The notes: generated by a model from the letters alone, not told the origin. Shown: positions 43,380-57,294, counted from the stretch's first letter. The stretch is DNA of 64,000 bases from Muricea muricata (GCA_963855995.1 OY979718.1:45486059-45550058), one strand, 5' to 3'. Numbers and translations: made by a program.

Positions 43380-43454
43380 GACAATAGGTCATGTTGACAT
43401 TGGTATTTGTAAGTTGTGTGTAAAAATTGAACTTTGTTAATTTTTAGGGGAGGG

Positions 43455-43690
43455 TGAACGGACTTGGAGTAGATTTAGGAGAACCGGAAGTAAATTGACA
43501 CTTCCTATACTAGGAATTAAGACAAAACCGGAAGTAGACCACGTGTAGGACAGTAGGAGGGTAGGAGAAGCGAAAAAGTGTTGAGATGTGAGAGGGTTTT
43601 GTGTGTTTGTTTTGTAATAAATTATTCGTTTAAAACAATGGGTGAAGCGATTACTTTTATATAATGGAGTGTGCCAAACGATTTGGTACA
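43455..43690 (+). repeat. 3' LTR of BEL/Pao element
   Basis: Identical to the 5' LTR. It is preceded by the purine tract AGGGGAGGG and followed by the target duplication AAGG. AATAAA at about 43,616 is the likely polyadenylation signal. Confidence 0.95.
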
Positions 43691-43694
43691 AAGG

Positions 43695-44514
43695 GCACTC
43701 TAGGGTGCTCAATATTTAACATACGGAAATAATTCTTTTGCAGATGGAAAGACCAGGCTTTTAGCATTTGAATGCCACCATTGTAAAATTTAAAGAAAAT
43801 TATAGCAAATACAAATCAGACAAAAATTACCAGTCGAAATCACACTTTTTCACCATTGGGGATTTATTGTAAATTTGTTGAAATTTAATTCCATTTGAGA
43901 ATTAAATTATTTTGTCAAATTTCAGCTTAGCCCAGTAAAGTTTATTTTTAAAATTAATGCATCTTATTGGGAGCATCAATTGTTTCTCATGACAGGCAAA
44001 TGATCATATTTTTCATTCAATGCCATAATAATGCTTATGCAATTTTGACCAGCTATTTTCTTTTGACTTGTGCATTTTTTTCTTCAAATTTTACAAAACT
44101 CTATGTTAAATATCACTTATATGATAGCACACACACAAGTTTGATTACCCTTTTCATACACCCTATATTTGAGGAATATTATTTTCACTTACATATTCCA
44201 TCATACTACTTGATGTACACTTCTGTTTTTTCAAACTCCAATGCATTCCAAGCTACCACAAACAATATTCACATAACGTTTAGAACTTTTTCAATTGTTC
44301 ATGTGTGTTTAATTCAAACATTTTTACTTACTTTATGGTAGAAATTGCTATTCTCTGAGTCTAAAACTTTGCTTATTGTATGACGTGTCTAAAAATAAAT
44401 TGCAGTATGTATACAGAATAATCTGCAAACACTCATTTTTTTTCACTTTTTCCAAGCTAATCTTTTGTTTTAAGAAACCTAACATTGTAAATCATACAAG
44501 TTCAAATGTAAATA
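43695..44514. other. No gene seen
   Basis: AT-rich spacer. The long plus-strand frame at 43,967-44,341 is of low complexity (Phe/Ile/Tyr/Ser-rich) with no family pattern, and I treat it as chance. Confidence 0.4.
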
Positions 44515-44757
44515 CAGTGCATTACAAAAAAGGCTACCCTTTGAAGTCAAGCGGCAATGCCACATGTTCGAATTAGAATGTGTTAACTCCCTGATGCATA
44601 AAACGTAATAGCAGAGAGTTTTGATACATACAGTTGGAGAAATTCATTGAATTCATCTCGCTAAGATACCTTAGAGTGGGCTCTAAGGTGAGTTAAAATG
44701 TTCAAATCAAATGTGTGGTACTTCACTTCAAAGGGTAGCCTTTTTTGGGATACACTG
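44515..44757. mobile_element. TA-flanked MITE, about 35-bp inverted repeats
   Basis: TA|CAGTGCATTACAAAAAAGGC at the left and its near-complement (GCCTTTTTTGGGATACACTG|TA) at the right share the inner block GGCTACCCTTTGAAGT. Tc1/mariner-type target site, 243 bp, no ORF. Confidence 0.75.
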
Positions 44758-46348
<1,591 letters not shown>

Positions 46349-47729
46349 TTCGCAAGAATCTAGTCAGTATAATTACTCTCAGATTGGTCGGCAGGCGCAG
46401 TAATTATACTGACAGATTGGACCAATCTCGCCAATCTCGACAAGAAACATACAATCTAGTACCAGATTCCCGTAAATACTAAATAGCGCGGGCAATATGG
46501 CGGCTAACGCGGAGAGAGAGAAAAACTTCCTTTGGAGATTCTGTGGACTCAATGCCAAAGTAGAAATTGATTTATCGGCTGAAATGCCGAACAGCTGAAA
46601 GACTTTTAACTGTTAAAGCACTGTACTGTGTAGATTAGTGGAATCTAAATTTTAAAGACACAGTGATATTTAGCAAATGTTTTTATACTAGAAATGTGAC
46701 TTCTATACAGCATCATGGTCATGTAAATATCGTTATGGAAAACTATTCCTGCAAAATTCCAATCAGAATAGATTTTATTGTAGTCTATGTGATCTTCTGT
46801 AAACGAAGTAACAGCTGTGAATCTACTTTGTAGACATTGCCCATTGGTAATCCATTGTATTTATGTGTTCATATATTTATTAACAATTCTGCCATAATTT
46901 AAATATTCTTTATAGAAACATTAATACTGAGTCTTGATGCATATTTTTATGCTTGTATAGTGCAAATTCAAACGGTTTAAGAGTACTTTATTAAAGTATT
47001 ACTATGAGATTTTATTTGTGCTCATCACTATATTGAATCATCAATTACCCTGTAAGAATTCCAATCTTGTATAATATAAATACTGTGATTTGGTTTATGG
47101 TCATGTCAATATCACCATATTGAACCATGACCCAGTAAGAATTCCAATCTTGTCTAGTATTGATACTAGGAGTTTGGTTTTCATTTTCATATCACTATAT
47201 GCCGAGAGATTGGAATTCTTATGGCATCATGGTTTCATATAGTGATACTGGCATGACCATAAATCCAATCTCAGTATTTATATTAGATGAGATTGAAATT
47301 CTTACAGCGTCATGGTTCTATATATTGATATCAGTGACAAGACCATAAATCCAATGATGCAATGTTGCAGTACTTATACATGATTTGATTGGAATTCTTA
47401 CTTTCTAATAGTTCCATATAGACAATATAGTGATATAGACATGACCATATAAATCCAATCTAACAGAATTTATACTAGATGGGATTGGAACCTTAAAAGC
47501 GTCATGGTTGTATATAGTGACATCGATATGACCATATAAACCCAATCTTATAGTAATTATGCTAGATGAGATTGGAATTCTCACAACCTAATCGTTCCAT
47601 ATAGTGATGTTGGTATGACCATAATAAATCTAATCTCAATGTCTCATTATTTATACTGGACAAGATTGGAATTCTCACAACCTCATTGTTGCATATAGTG
47701 ATATCAGCATGACCATAATAAATCCAATC

Positions 47730-48965
47730 TTGTCTAATGTAAATACTATGAGATATGCGTTATGGTCATGTTGAGATCATGTTGTCATCCGTAAGAATTC
47801 CAATCTCGTCTAGTATAAATACTACGTGATTGGATTTATGGTCATATAATTATCACTACATGGAACCAGGACGCCGTAAGAATTCCAATCTCGTCTAGTA
47901 TAAATACTATGAGATTGGATTTATGGTCATATCGTTATCACTATATGGAGCCATGACGCCGTAAAAATTCCAATCTCATGTAGTATAAATACTACGAGAT
48001 TGAATTTATGGTCATATGATTATCACTACATGGAACCAGGGCGCCGTAAAAATTCCAATCTCGTCTAGTACAAATACTATGAGATGGGATTTATAGTCAT
48101 ATAATTATCACTATATGCAACCACGACGCCGTAAAAATTCCAATCTCGTCTAGTATAAATACTATGAGATTGGATTTATGGTCATATCGTTATCACTATA
48201 TGGAACCATGACGCCGTAAGAATTCCAATCTCGTCTAGTATAAATACTATGAGATTGGATTTATGGTCATATAATTATCACTATATGGAACTACGACGCC
48301 GTAAAAATTCCAATCTGGTCTAGTATAAATACTACGAGATTGGACTTATGGTCATATCATTATCACTGCATGGAACCATGACCCCGTAAGAATTCCAATC
48401 TCGTCTAGTATAAATACTACGAGATTGGTTTTATGGTCATATCATTATCACTATATGGAGCCATGACCCCGTAAGAATTCCAATCTCGTCTAGTATAAAT
48501 ACTATGAGATTGGATTTATGGTCATATAATTATCACTATATGGAACTACGACGCCGTAAAAATTCCAATCTCGTCTAGTATAAATACTACGAGATTGGAT
48601 TTATGGTCATATCATTATCACTATATGGAACCATGACGCCGTAAGAATTCCAATCTCGTGTAGTATAAATACTACGAGATTGGATTTATGGTCATATCAT
48701 TATCACTATATGGAACCATGACGCCGTAAGAATTGTAATCTCGTCTAGTATAAATACTACGAGGTTGGATTTATGGTGATATGATTTTCACTATATGGAA
48801 TCATAACCCCGTAAGAATTCCAATCTCGTCTAGTACAATTACTAAGTGGTCATTAGTTTTAAAATTGGGGTTTTCATTGAGAATTTGTTCGTCTTGCTTG
48901 TAAGAACTGCAATCTCGTCTAGTATATATAAATGTGTGATTGTATTTATGGTGATATGAATAAAT
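47730..48965 (-). repeat. Left satellite array, 85-bp monomer (about 14 copies)
   Basis: Tandem copies of TCGTCTAGTATAAATACTAY-GAGATTGGATTTATGGTCAT and so on, the reverse complement of the right array. Copies near 48,000-48,800 are very alike. Each holds the palindrome CCAATCTCGT-AGTATTTATACT-AG-ACGAGATTGG. Confidence 0.9.
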
Positions 48966-48975
48966 AAATTCTCGA

Positions 48976-49660
48976 TTAAGGTGGCTCCCTACACTTTTTA
49001 ATAAAATAAAAAAATACATAGTTTAAATAACAAATTTGAACAATAATTATTGTTTGTAGCAATTGAGTAAGCTGATTTGAATTCAGGAACATACCAAGAG
49101 TCTTACTGTAATGGTTATAAATTTGTAAGTTACGTTTCCATGGCAACAGTAGCGTTTCAAAATGGCGGTTAAATCAGCTTTAAACTGAAATAACTTGTAA
49201 AAAAGTACGGTGACCCCTATTTTTTATTTTCTTAAAAATTTTCTATTGACATAAGAAATATTTGTGGCGTTTTAGAAAAAATTCTGTTGATTGAAATTTT
49301 TTTTATTCTAAGAATTCATGTTTTTCCAATTCAAAAAAAATTCAATCAACAGAATTTTTTCTAAATTGGTAAAAATATTTTGTATATCAGTAGAAAACTT
49401 TTAAGAGTATAAAAAATGGGGGTCACCGTGCTTGTTTACAAGTTATTTCAGTTTAAAGATGATTTAGCCGCCATATTGGAACGCTATTGTTGCCATGGCA
49501 ACGTAACTTAAAAATTCATAATTACCACAATTAGACTCTTGACATGTTCCTCGACTCAAATGGACCTATTTAATTACTCCAAATAATAATTATTTGTCAG
49601 AAATATGACCTAAACTATGTATTTTTCGATTTGAATGAAAATTGTACGGAGCCACCTTAA
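48976..49660. mobile_element. Foldback element at the centre of the palindrome
   Basis: TTAAGGTGGCTCC at the left and GGAGCCACCTTAA at the right. The two halves are complementary almost throughout (for example GTTACGTTTCCATGGCAACA near 49,126 with TGTTGCCATGGCAACGTAAC near 49,489; AATTCTGTTGATTGAA near 49,281 with its complement near 49,345). The centre is about 49,315. No ORF. Both halves contain a YY1-like AATATGGCGGCTAAAT or AAAATGGCGGTTAAAT. Confidence 0.85.
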
Positions 49661-50350
49661 AACCCTAATTCTAAATCTGATTTGGCCATAAATCCAATCT
49701 CGCAGTATTTATACTAGACGAGATTGGAATTCTTACGGCGTCATCATTCCATATAGTGATAATGATATGACCATAAATCCAATCTCGTAGTATTTATACT
49801 AGACGAGATTGGAATTCTTACAGCGTCATGGTTCCATATAGTGATAATGATATGACCATAAATCCAATCTCGTAGTATTTATACTACACGAGATTGGAAT
49901 TCTTACAGCGTCATGGTTCCATATAGTGATAATGATATGACCATAAATCCAATCTCGAAGTATTTATACTAGACGAGATTGGAATTTTTACAGCGTCATG
50001 GTTCCATATAGTGATAATGATATGACCATAAATCCAATCTCGTAGTATTTATACTAGACGAGATTGGAATTCTTACGGCGTCATGGTTCCATATAGTGAT
50101 AATGATATGACCACAAATCCAATCTCGTAGCATTTATACTAGACGAGATTGGAATTCTTACGGCGTCATGGTTCCATATAGTGATAATGATATGACCATA
50201 AATTCAATCTCGTAGTATTTATGCTAGATGAGATTGGAATTTTTACGGGTTCGTGGTTCCATGTAATGATAATGATATGATCATAAATCCAATCTCGTAG
50301 TATTTATACTAGACGAGATTGGAATTCTTACGGAACATGGTTCCATATAT

Positions 50351-50810
50351 AGTCTGGTGGCTTATGGTAAAAATGGTTACTGGCGGTGACAAACTTGGGC
50401 AATTGATTAACTATGCATTTAAGAAAGGGTGCCTAAAATTTTCAAGTCAGGGGGGTGTTACCTCAATGAGATGGCACGTTAACGGTTGGCAATTTTTCTC
50501 TGCCAGTCAATAATATTTAATTTGAAAGCATCAAACAGACTTTTATATGCCCTATAGGTCCATGTCTTTGAGAAAACAACCTAACACATTATTATTAAAT
50601 ACTTTGATAATTAAGTGTGACATGAACAAACGTTCGCAACCTATTTCAAACAAGTACTTTCCCCCCCCCCCGGGAGTGATAAATTTTTGAACTGCTTCAT
50701 TACACCCCCAAAAACATTTCAATTGTCATGAGGAGTCGCGGGGAAAGAGAATACTGACTTTTTCAGTTTTGTCACGATCTTGCAAATTTTTGACGCTAAG
50801 CGACCGGACT
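50351..50810. mobile_element. 460-bp insert in the satellite, first copy
   Basis: The ends AGTCTGGTGGCTTA and TAAGCGACCGGACT are inverted repeats with two mismatches over 14 bp. The insert lies inside the CATATAGTGATA part of a monomer, so it is probably a MITE. The 64-codon open frame at its start (50,319-50,513) begins in the satellite and has no family pattern. Confidence 0.65.
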
Positions 50811-52286
50811 AATAGTGATAATGTTATGACCATAAATCCAATCTCGTAGTATTTATACTAGACGAGATTGGAATTCTTACGAAATCATGGTTCCATATAT
50901 AGTCTGATGGCTTATGGTTCCATGTGGTGATAATGATATGACCATAAATCCAATCTCGTAGTATTTATACTAGACGAGATTGGAATTTTTACGGCATCAT
51001 GGTTCCATATAGTGATAATGATATGACCATAAATCCAATCTCGTAGTATTTATACTACACGAGATTGGAATTCTTACGGCGTCATGGTTCCATATAGTGA
51101 TAATGATATGACCATAAATCCAATCTCGTAGTATTTATACTACACGAGATTGGAATTCTTACGGCGTCATGGTTCCATATAGTGATAATGATATGACCAT
51201 AAATCCAATCTCGTAGTATTTATACTACACGAGATTGGAATTCTTACGGCGTCATGGTTCCATATAGTGATAATGATATGACCATAAATCCAATCTCGTA
51301 GTATTTATGCTACACGAGATTGGAATTCTTACGGCATCATGGTTCCATGTAGTGATAATGATATGACCATAAATCCAATCTCGTAGTATTTATACTAGAC
51401 GAGGTTGGAATTCTTACGGCGTCATGGTTCCATATAGTGGTAATGATATGACCATAAATTCAATCTCGTAGTATTTATGCTAGATGAGATTGGAATTTTT
51501 ACGGGTTCGTGGTTCCATGTAATGATAATGATATGACCATAAATCCAATCTCGTAGTATTTATACTACACGAGATTGGAATTCTTACGGCGTCATGGTTC
51601 CATATAGTGATAATGATATGACCATAAATCCAATCTCGTAGTATTTATACTAGACGAGATTGGAATTTTTACGGCATCATGGTTCCATATAGTGATAATG
51701 ATATGACCATAAATCCAATCTCGTAGTATTTATACTACACGAGATTGGAATTCTTACGGCGTCATGGTTCCATATAGTGATAATGATATGACCATAAATC
51801 CAATCTCGTAGTATTTATACTACACGAGATTGGAATTCTTACGGCGTCATGGTTCCATATAGTGATAATGATATGACCATAAATCCAATCTCGTAGTATT
51901 TATACTACACGAGATTGGAATTCTTACGGCGTCATGGTTCCATATAGTGATAATGATATGACCATAAATCCAATCTCGTAGTATTTATACTACACGAGAT
52001 TGGAATTCTTACGGCATCATGGTTCCATGTAGTGATAATGATATGACCATAAATCCAATCTCGTAGTATTTATACTAGACGAGATTGGAATTCTTACGGC
52101 GTCATGGTTCCATATAGTGATAATGATATGACCATAAATTCAATCTCGTAGTATTTATGCTAGATGAGATTGGAATTTTTACGGGTTCGTGGTTCCATGT
52201 AATGATAATGATATGATCATAAATCCAATCTCGTAGTATTTATACTAGACGAGATTGGAATTCTTACGGAACATGGTTCCATATAT

Positions 52287-52750
52287 AGTCTGGTGGCTTA
52301 TGGTAAAAATGGTTACTGGCGGTGACAAACTTGGGCAATTGATTAACTATGCATTTAAGAAAGGGTGCCTAAAATTTTCAAGTCAGGGGGGTGTTACCTC
52401 AATGAGATGGCACGTTAACGGTTGGCAATTTTTCTCTGCCAGTCAATAATATTTAATTTGAAAGCATCAAACAGACTTTTATATGCCCTATAGGTCCATG
52501 TCTTTGAGAAAACAACCTAACACATTATTATTAAATACTTTGATAATTAAGTGTGACATGAACAAACGTTCGCAACCTATTTCAAACAAGTACTTTTTTC
52601 ACCCCCCCCCCCGGAGTGATAAATTTTTGAACTTCTTCATTACACCCCCAAAAACATTTCAATTGTCATGAGGAGTCGCGGGGAAAGAGAATACTGACTT
52701 TTTCAGCTTTGTCACGATCTTGCAAATTTTTGACGCTAAGCGACCGGACT
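52287..52750. mobile_element. 460-bp insert in the satellite, duplicated copy
   Basis: Nearly identical to 50,351-50,810 at an offset of 1,936 bp (a few bases differ, mainly in the poly-C tract). The flanking monomers also repeat, so this is part of a higher-order duplication, not a second insertion. Confidence 0.85.
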
Positions 52751-54110
52751 AATAGTGATAATGTTATGACCATAAATCCAATCTCGTAGTATTTATACTA
52801 GACGAGATTGGAATTCTTACGGAATCATGGTTCCATATATAGTCTGGTGGCTTATGGTTCCATGTGGTGATAATGATATGACCATAAATCCAATCTCGTA
52901 GTATTTATACTAGACGAGATTGGAATTCTTACGGCATCATGGTTCCAAATAGTGATAATGATATGACCATAAATCCAATCTCGTAGTATTTATACTACAC
53001 GAGATTGGAATTCTTACGGCGTCATGGTTCCATATAGTGATAATGATATGACCATAAATCCAATCTCGTAGTATTTATACTACACGAGATTGGAATTCTT
53101 ACGGCGTCATGGTTCCATATAGTGATAATGATATGACCACAAATCCAATCTCGTAGCATTTATACTAGACGAGATTGGAATTCTTACGGCGCCATGGTTC
53201 CATGTAGTGATAATGATATGACCATAAATCCAATCTCGTAGTATTTATACTAAACGAGATAGGAATTTTTACGGCGTCGTGGTTCCATGTAGTAATAACG
53301 ATATGACCATAAATCCAACCTTATAGTATTTATACTAGACGAGATTGGAATTTTTTACGGCGTTATGGTTCCATGTTGTTATAATGATATGACCATAAAT
53401 CCAATCTCGTAGTATTTATACTAGATGAGATTGGAATTCTTACGGCGTCGCGGTTCCATGTAGTGATAATGATATGACCATAAATCCAATCTCGTATTAT
53501 TTATACTACACGAGATTGGAATTCTTACGGCATCATGGTTCCATGTAGTGATGATATGACCATAAATCCAATCTCGTAGTATTTATACTAGACGAGATTG
53601 GAATTCTTACGGCATCATGGTTCCATGTAGTGATAATGATATGACCATAAATCCAATCTCGTATTATTTATACTACACGAGATTGGAATTCTTACGACAT
53701 CATGGTTCCATGTAGTGATAATCATATGACCATAAATCCAATCTCGTATTATTTATACTACACGAGATTGGAATTCTTACGGCATCATGGTTCCATGTAG
53801 TGATAATGATATGACCATAAATCCAATCTCGTATTATTTATACTACACGAGATTGGAATTCTTACGACATCATGGTTCCATGTAGTGATAATCATATGAC
53901 CATAAATCCAATCTCGTATTATTTATACCACACGAGATTGGAATTCTTACGGCATCATGGTTCCATGTAGTGATAATGATATGACCATAAATCCAATCTC
54001 GTATTATTTATACTACACGAGATTGGAATTCTTACGGCATCATGGTTCCATGTAGTAATAACGATATGACCATAAATCCAATCTCAGTATTTATACTAGA
54101 CGAGATTGGA

Positions 54111-55900
54111 ATTCTCAAAAACTCATGGTTCCATAAAGCGATACAGACATGTCCATAAATCCAGTCTCACACTAGACGAGATTGTAATTCTTATGGCGTC
54201 GTGATTCCATATAGTGATAATGATATTACCATAAATCATATCTCGTAGTATTTATACTAGACGAGATTGGAATTTTCAAAACCTCCATAGTTCAATATAG
54301 TGGTATCAACATGACCATATAAATCCAGTCTCACAGTATTTATATTAGACAAAATTGGAATTCTCACAACCTCATGGTTCAATACAGTGATATCAACATG
54401 ACAATAAATCATATCTCATAGTATTTATATTAGGCAAAATTGGAATTCTCACAATCTCATGGTTCAATACAGTGATATCAACATGTCAATAAATCATATT
54501 TCATAGTATTTATATTAGGCAAAATTGGAATCCTCACAATCTCATGGTTTAATATAGTGATATCAACATGTCAATAAATCATATCTCATAGTATTTATAT
54601 TAGGCAAAATTGGAATTCTCACAACCTCATGGTTCAATACAGTGATATCAACATGTCAATAAATCATATTTCATAGTATTTATATTAGGCAAAATTGGAA
54701 TCCTCACAATCTCATGGTTTAATATAGTGATATCAACATGTCAATAAATCATATCTCATAGTATTTATATTAGGCAAAATTGGAATTCTCACAACCTCAT
54801 GGTTCAATACAGTGATATCAACATGTCAATAAATCATATTTCATAGTATTTATATTAGGCAAAATTGGAATCCTCACAATCTCATGGTTTAATATAGTGA
54901 TATCAACATGACAATAAATCATATCTCATAGTATTTATATTAGGCAAAATTGGAATTCTCACAATCTCATGGTTCAATATAGTGATATCAACATGTCAAT
55001 AAATCATATCTCATAGTATTTATATTAGGCAAAATTGGAATTCTCACAATCTCATGGTTTAATATAGTGGTATCAACATGACCATATAAATCCAGTCTCA
55101 CAGTATTGATAAATAGACAAAATTGGAATTCTCACAACTTCATGGTTCAATATAATGATATCAACATGACCATAACGCATATCTCATAGTATTTACATTA
55201 GACAAGATTGGATTTATTATGGTCATGCTGATATCACTATATGCAACAATGAGGTTGTGAGAATTCCAATCTTGTCCAGTATAAATAATGAGACATTGAG
55301 ATTGGATTTATTATGGTCATACCAACATCACTATATGGAACGATTAGGTTGTGAGAATTCCAATCTCATCTAGCATTACTTTAAGATTGGGTTTTTATGG
55401 TCATGTCGATGTCACTGTATACAACCATGACGCTTTTAAGATTCCAATCCCATCTAGTATAAATTCTGTTAGATTGGATTTATATGGTCATGTCTATATC
55501 ACTATATTGTCTATATGGAACTATTAGAAAGTAAGAATTCCAATCAAATCATGTATAAGTACTGCAACATTGCATCATTGGATTTATGGTCTTGTCACTG
55601 ATGTCAATATATAGAACCATGACGCTGTAAGAATTTCAATCTCATCTAATATAAATACTGAGAATGGATTTATGGTCATGCCAGTATCACTATATGGAAC
55701 CATGATGCCATAAGAATACCAATCTCTCCACATATGGTGATGTGAAAATGAAATCCAAACTCCTAGTATCAATGCTAGACAAGATTGGAATTCTTACTGG
55801 GTCATGGCTCAATATGGTGATATTGACATGACCATAAACCAAATCACAGTATTTATATTATACAAGATTGGAATTCTTACAGGCTAATTGATGATTCAAT
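54111..55900 (+). repeat. Divergent satellite with 170-bp dimer; mirrored orientation switch
   Basis: Variant monomers (CATATCTCATAGTATTTATA, TTAGGCAAAATTGGAATTCT) alternate in an AB pattern. The B-type GGAATCCTCAC recurs near 54,531, 54,701 and 54,871, exactly 170 bp (two monomers) apart. At about 55,200-55,700 the monomers face the other way, matching the left arm near 47,200-47,720. Confidence 0.8.
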
Positions 55901-56762
55901 ATAGTGATGAGCATAAATAAAATCTCATAGTAATACTTTAATAAAATACTCTTAAACCGTTTGAGCTTGCGCTATACAAGCATAAAAATATGCATCAAGA
56001 CTCAGTATTAATGTTTCTATCAGAATATCTAAATTATGGCAGAATTGTTAATAAATATATGAACACATAAATACAATGGATTACCAATGGGCAATGTCTA
56101 CAAAATAGATTCACAGCGGTTACTTCGTTTATAGACGATCACATACACTACAATAAAATCTATTCTGATTGGAATTTTGCAGGAATAGTTTTCCATAACG
56201 ATATCTATATGACCATGATGTTGTATAGAAGTCACATTTCTAGTATAAAAACATTTGCTAAATATCGCTGTGTCTTTAAAATTTAGATTCCTCTAATCTA
56301 CACAGTACAGTGCTAAAACAGTTAAAAGTCTTTCAGTTGTTTGGCATTTCAGCCGATAAATCAATTTCTACTTTGGCATTGAATCCACAGAATCTCCGAA
56401 GGAAGTTTTTCTCTCTCCGCGCCTCCATACTTTTTAGCCGCCATATTGCCCGCGCTATTTAGTATTTACGGGAATTTGGGACTAGATTGTATGTTTCTTG
56501 TCGAGATTGGTTAGATTGGTCCAATCTGTCAGTATAATTACTGCGCCTGCCGACAAATCTGAGAGTAATTATACTGGCTAGATTCTTGCGAACCGCCTGC
56601 CTGTAGAACCACATGTAGAACCCGTGGTAGAACCAAGTGGTTAGAACATGCAGACATGACCATGTATTCGTGCAACCTAGTTATTCAGGGTTCTATATTG
56701 CCCCCGCCCAGCCATTAATTCACTTATAAACAATTTATAAAGTTGGTCACATCATAGGTTAT

Positions 56763-57294
56763 AGGGACCTTACGATATATAGGACGGCAACGGCGAGAAA
56801 ACACTTTATGATATAGCTTATAAGCATAGAAATTGTTTATCGTCAATCGCATAAGTTGAATTAACACATGTTACAACACTTTGGTTGAAGACATGAGCCA
56901 CATGTTTGGGAAGAGTTCTTAACTAGATCGAATTTAAAACTCCACCAGCTAAACTCAATACGCCTGCGTTAATACAATACGTGAAAATATTTGATTTGCG
57001 CGCCGTCGTCAACAACACGAGACCCGCTTTTCAAATATTCAAATGCATTGTTCACAGCTATAATTATTCACTTCTTTTTAATTAACTGTTTGTCTTAGGA
57101 CGTTGCCGTCACGTTGCAGGGTTGCCAGATCACTGCATTTTTGAGGCCAAATCTTCAACAATGCTCTTTGTTTTTCTTTGTACTTTGCTTTTGTTTTCTT
57201 TGTTTACTTGACTACACTAATGACGATTTGGCCTCAAAAATGCAGTGATCTGGCAACCCTGTCACGTTGTCGTTCTTTAAATCGTAAGGTCCCT
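56763..57294. mobile_element. Inverted-repeat element (AGGGACCTTACGAT ends) carrying a hAT MITE
   Basis: AGGGACCTTACGAT at 56,763 and ATCGTAAGGTCCCT ending at 57,294 are exact complements, with a second weaker block inside (GGACGGCAACG / CGTTGTCGTTC). A 145-bp hAT MITE sits near its right end. There is no ORF. Confidence 0.6.
57117..57261 (+). mobile_element. 145-bp hAT MITE, copy 1
   Basis: The ends CAGGGTTGCCAGATCACTGC and complement form inverted repeats of about 37 bp. The 8-bp target duplication TCACGTTG is at 57,109-57,116 and 57,262-57,269. CAGGG ends and an 8-bp duplication are hAT hallmarks. Confidence 0.92.

Larger units (their letters stand above)
37830..43690 (+). mobile_element. 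Full-length BEL/Pao LTR retrotransposon
   Basis: A 5,861-bp element with 236-bp LTRs (37,830-38,065 and 43,455-43,690) that I find identical base by base. They start TG and end CA and are flanked by AAGG on both sides (37,826-37,829 and 43,691-43,694). A primer site, one open gag-pol frame and a purine tract (AGGGGAGGG, 43,445-43,453) are in the right order. Identical LTRs and the unbroken frame mean recent insertion and possibly an active copy. Confidence 0.96.
49680..54110 (+). repeat. Right satellite array, 85-bp monomer (about 40 copies)
   Basis: The consensus runs CCATAAATCCAATCTCGTAG, TATTTATACTAGACGAGATT, GGAATTCTTACGGCGTCATG, GTTCCATATAGTGATAATGA, TATGA (85 bp). Copies are nearly uniform, varying mainly at CTAGAC/CTACAC and GGCGTC/GGCATC. 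The array is broken by two 460-bp inserts. Confidence 0.92.
46349..56592. mobile_element. 10.2-kb giant inverted-repeat (foldback-type) element built from an 85-bp satellite
   Basis: Both ends carry CGCAAGAATCTAG, then a subterminal hairpin (CAGTATAATTACT...AGTAATTATACTG), the segment with CAATATGGCGGCTAA (left) or its complement (right), and about 700 bp of unique sequence in opposite orientation. Inside are tandem 85-bp repeats, reversed between arms. The left arm is about 2.6 kb, the right about 6.9 kb, and a 0.69-kb foldback lies between them. Orientation switches inside the left arm (about 47,200-47,720) are mirrored in the right arm (about 55,200-55,700). No transposase is present. Outside, CCGCCTGTAGCACC (left) and CCGCCTGCCTGTAGAACC (right) may be a blurred target duplication. 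It resembles Drosophila FB and sea urchin TU elements in design. Confidence 0.75.

Noticed and set aside
38419..43712. Minus-strand frames over the BEL element
   Set aside because: Shadows of the 1,736-residue polyprotein and of the LTRs.
46501..46599. Short ORF starting MAANAEREKNFLWRFCG in the giant element
   Set aside because: Only about 33 codons, and the copy in the right arm differs around the start; it is more likely a YY1-type motif than a gene.
50319..52449. Two identical 64-codon open frames as a duplicated small gene
   Set aside because: They start in satellite sequence, run into an inverted-repeat insert and show no protein pattern; they are identical because the DNA segment was duplicated.
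49680..54110. CRISPR-like regular repeat array
   Set aside because: The units are contiguous 85-bp monomers with no unique spacers, in animal DNA; this is a satellite.
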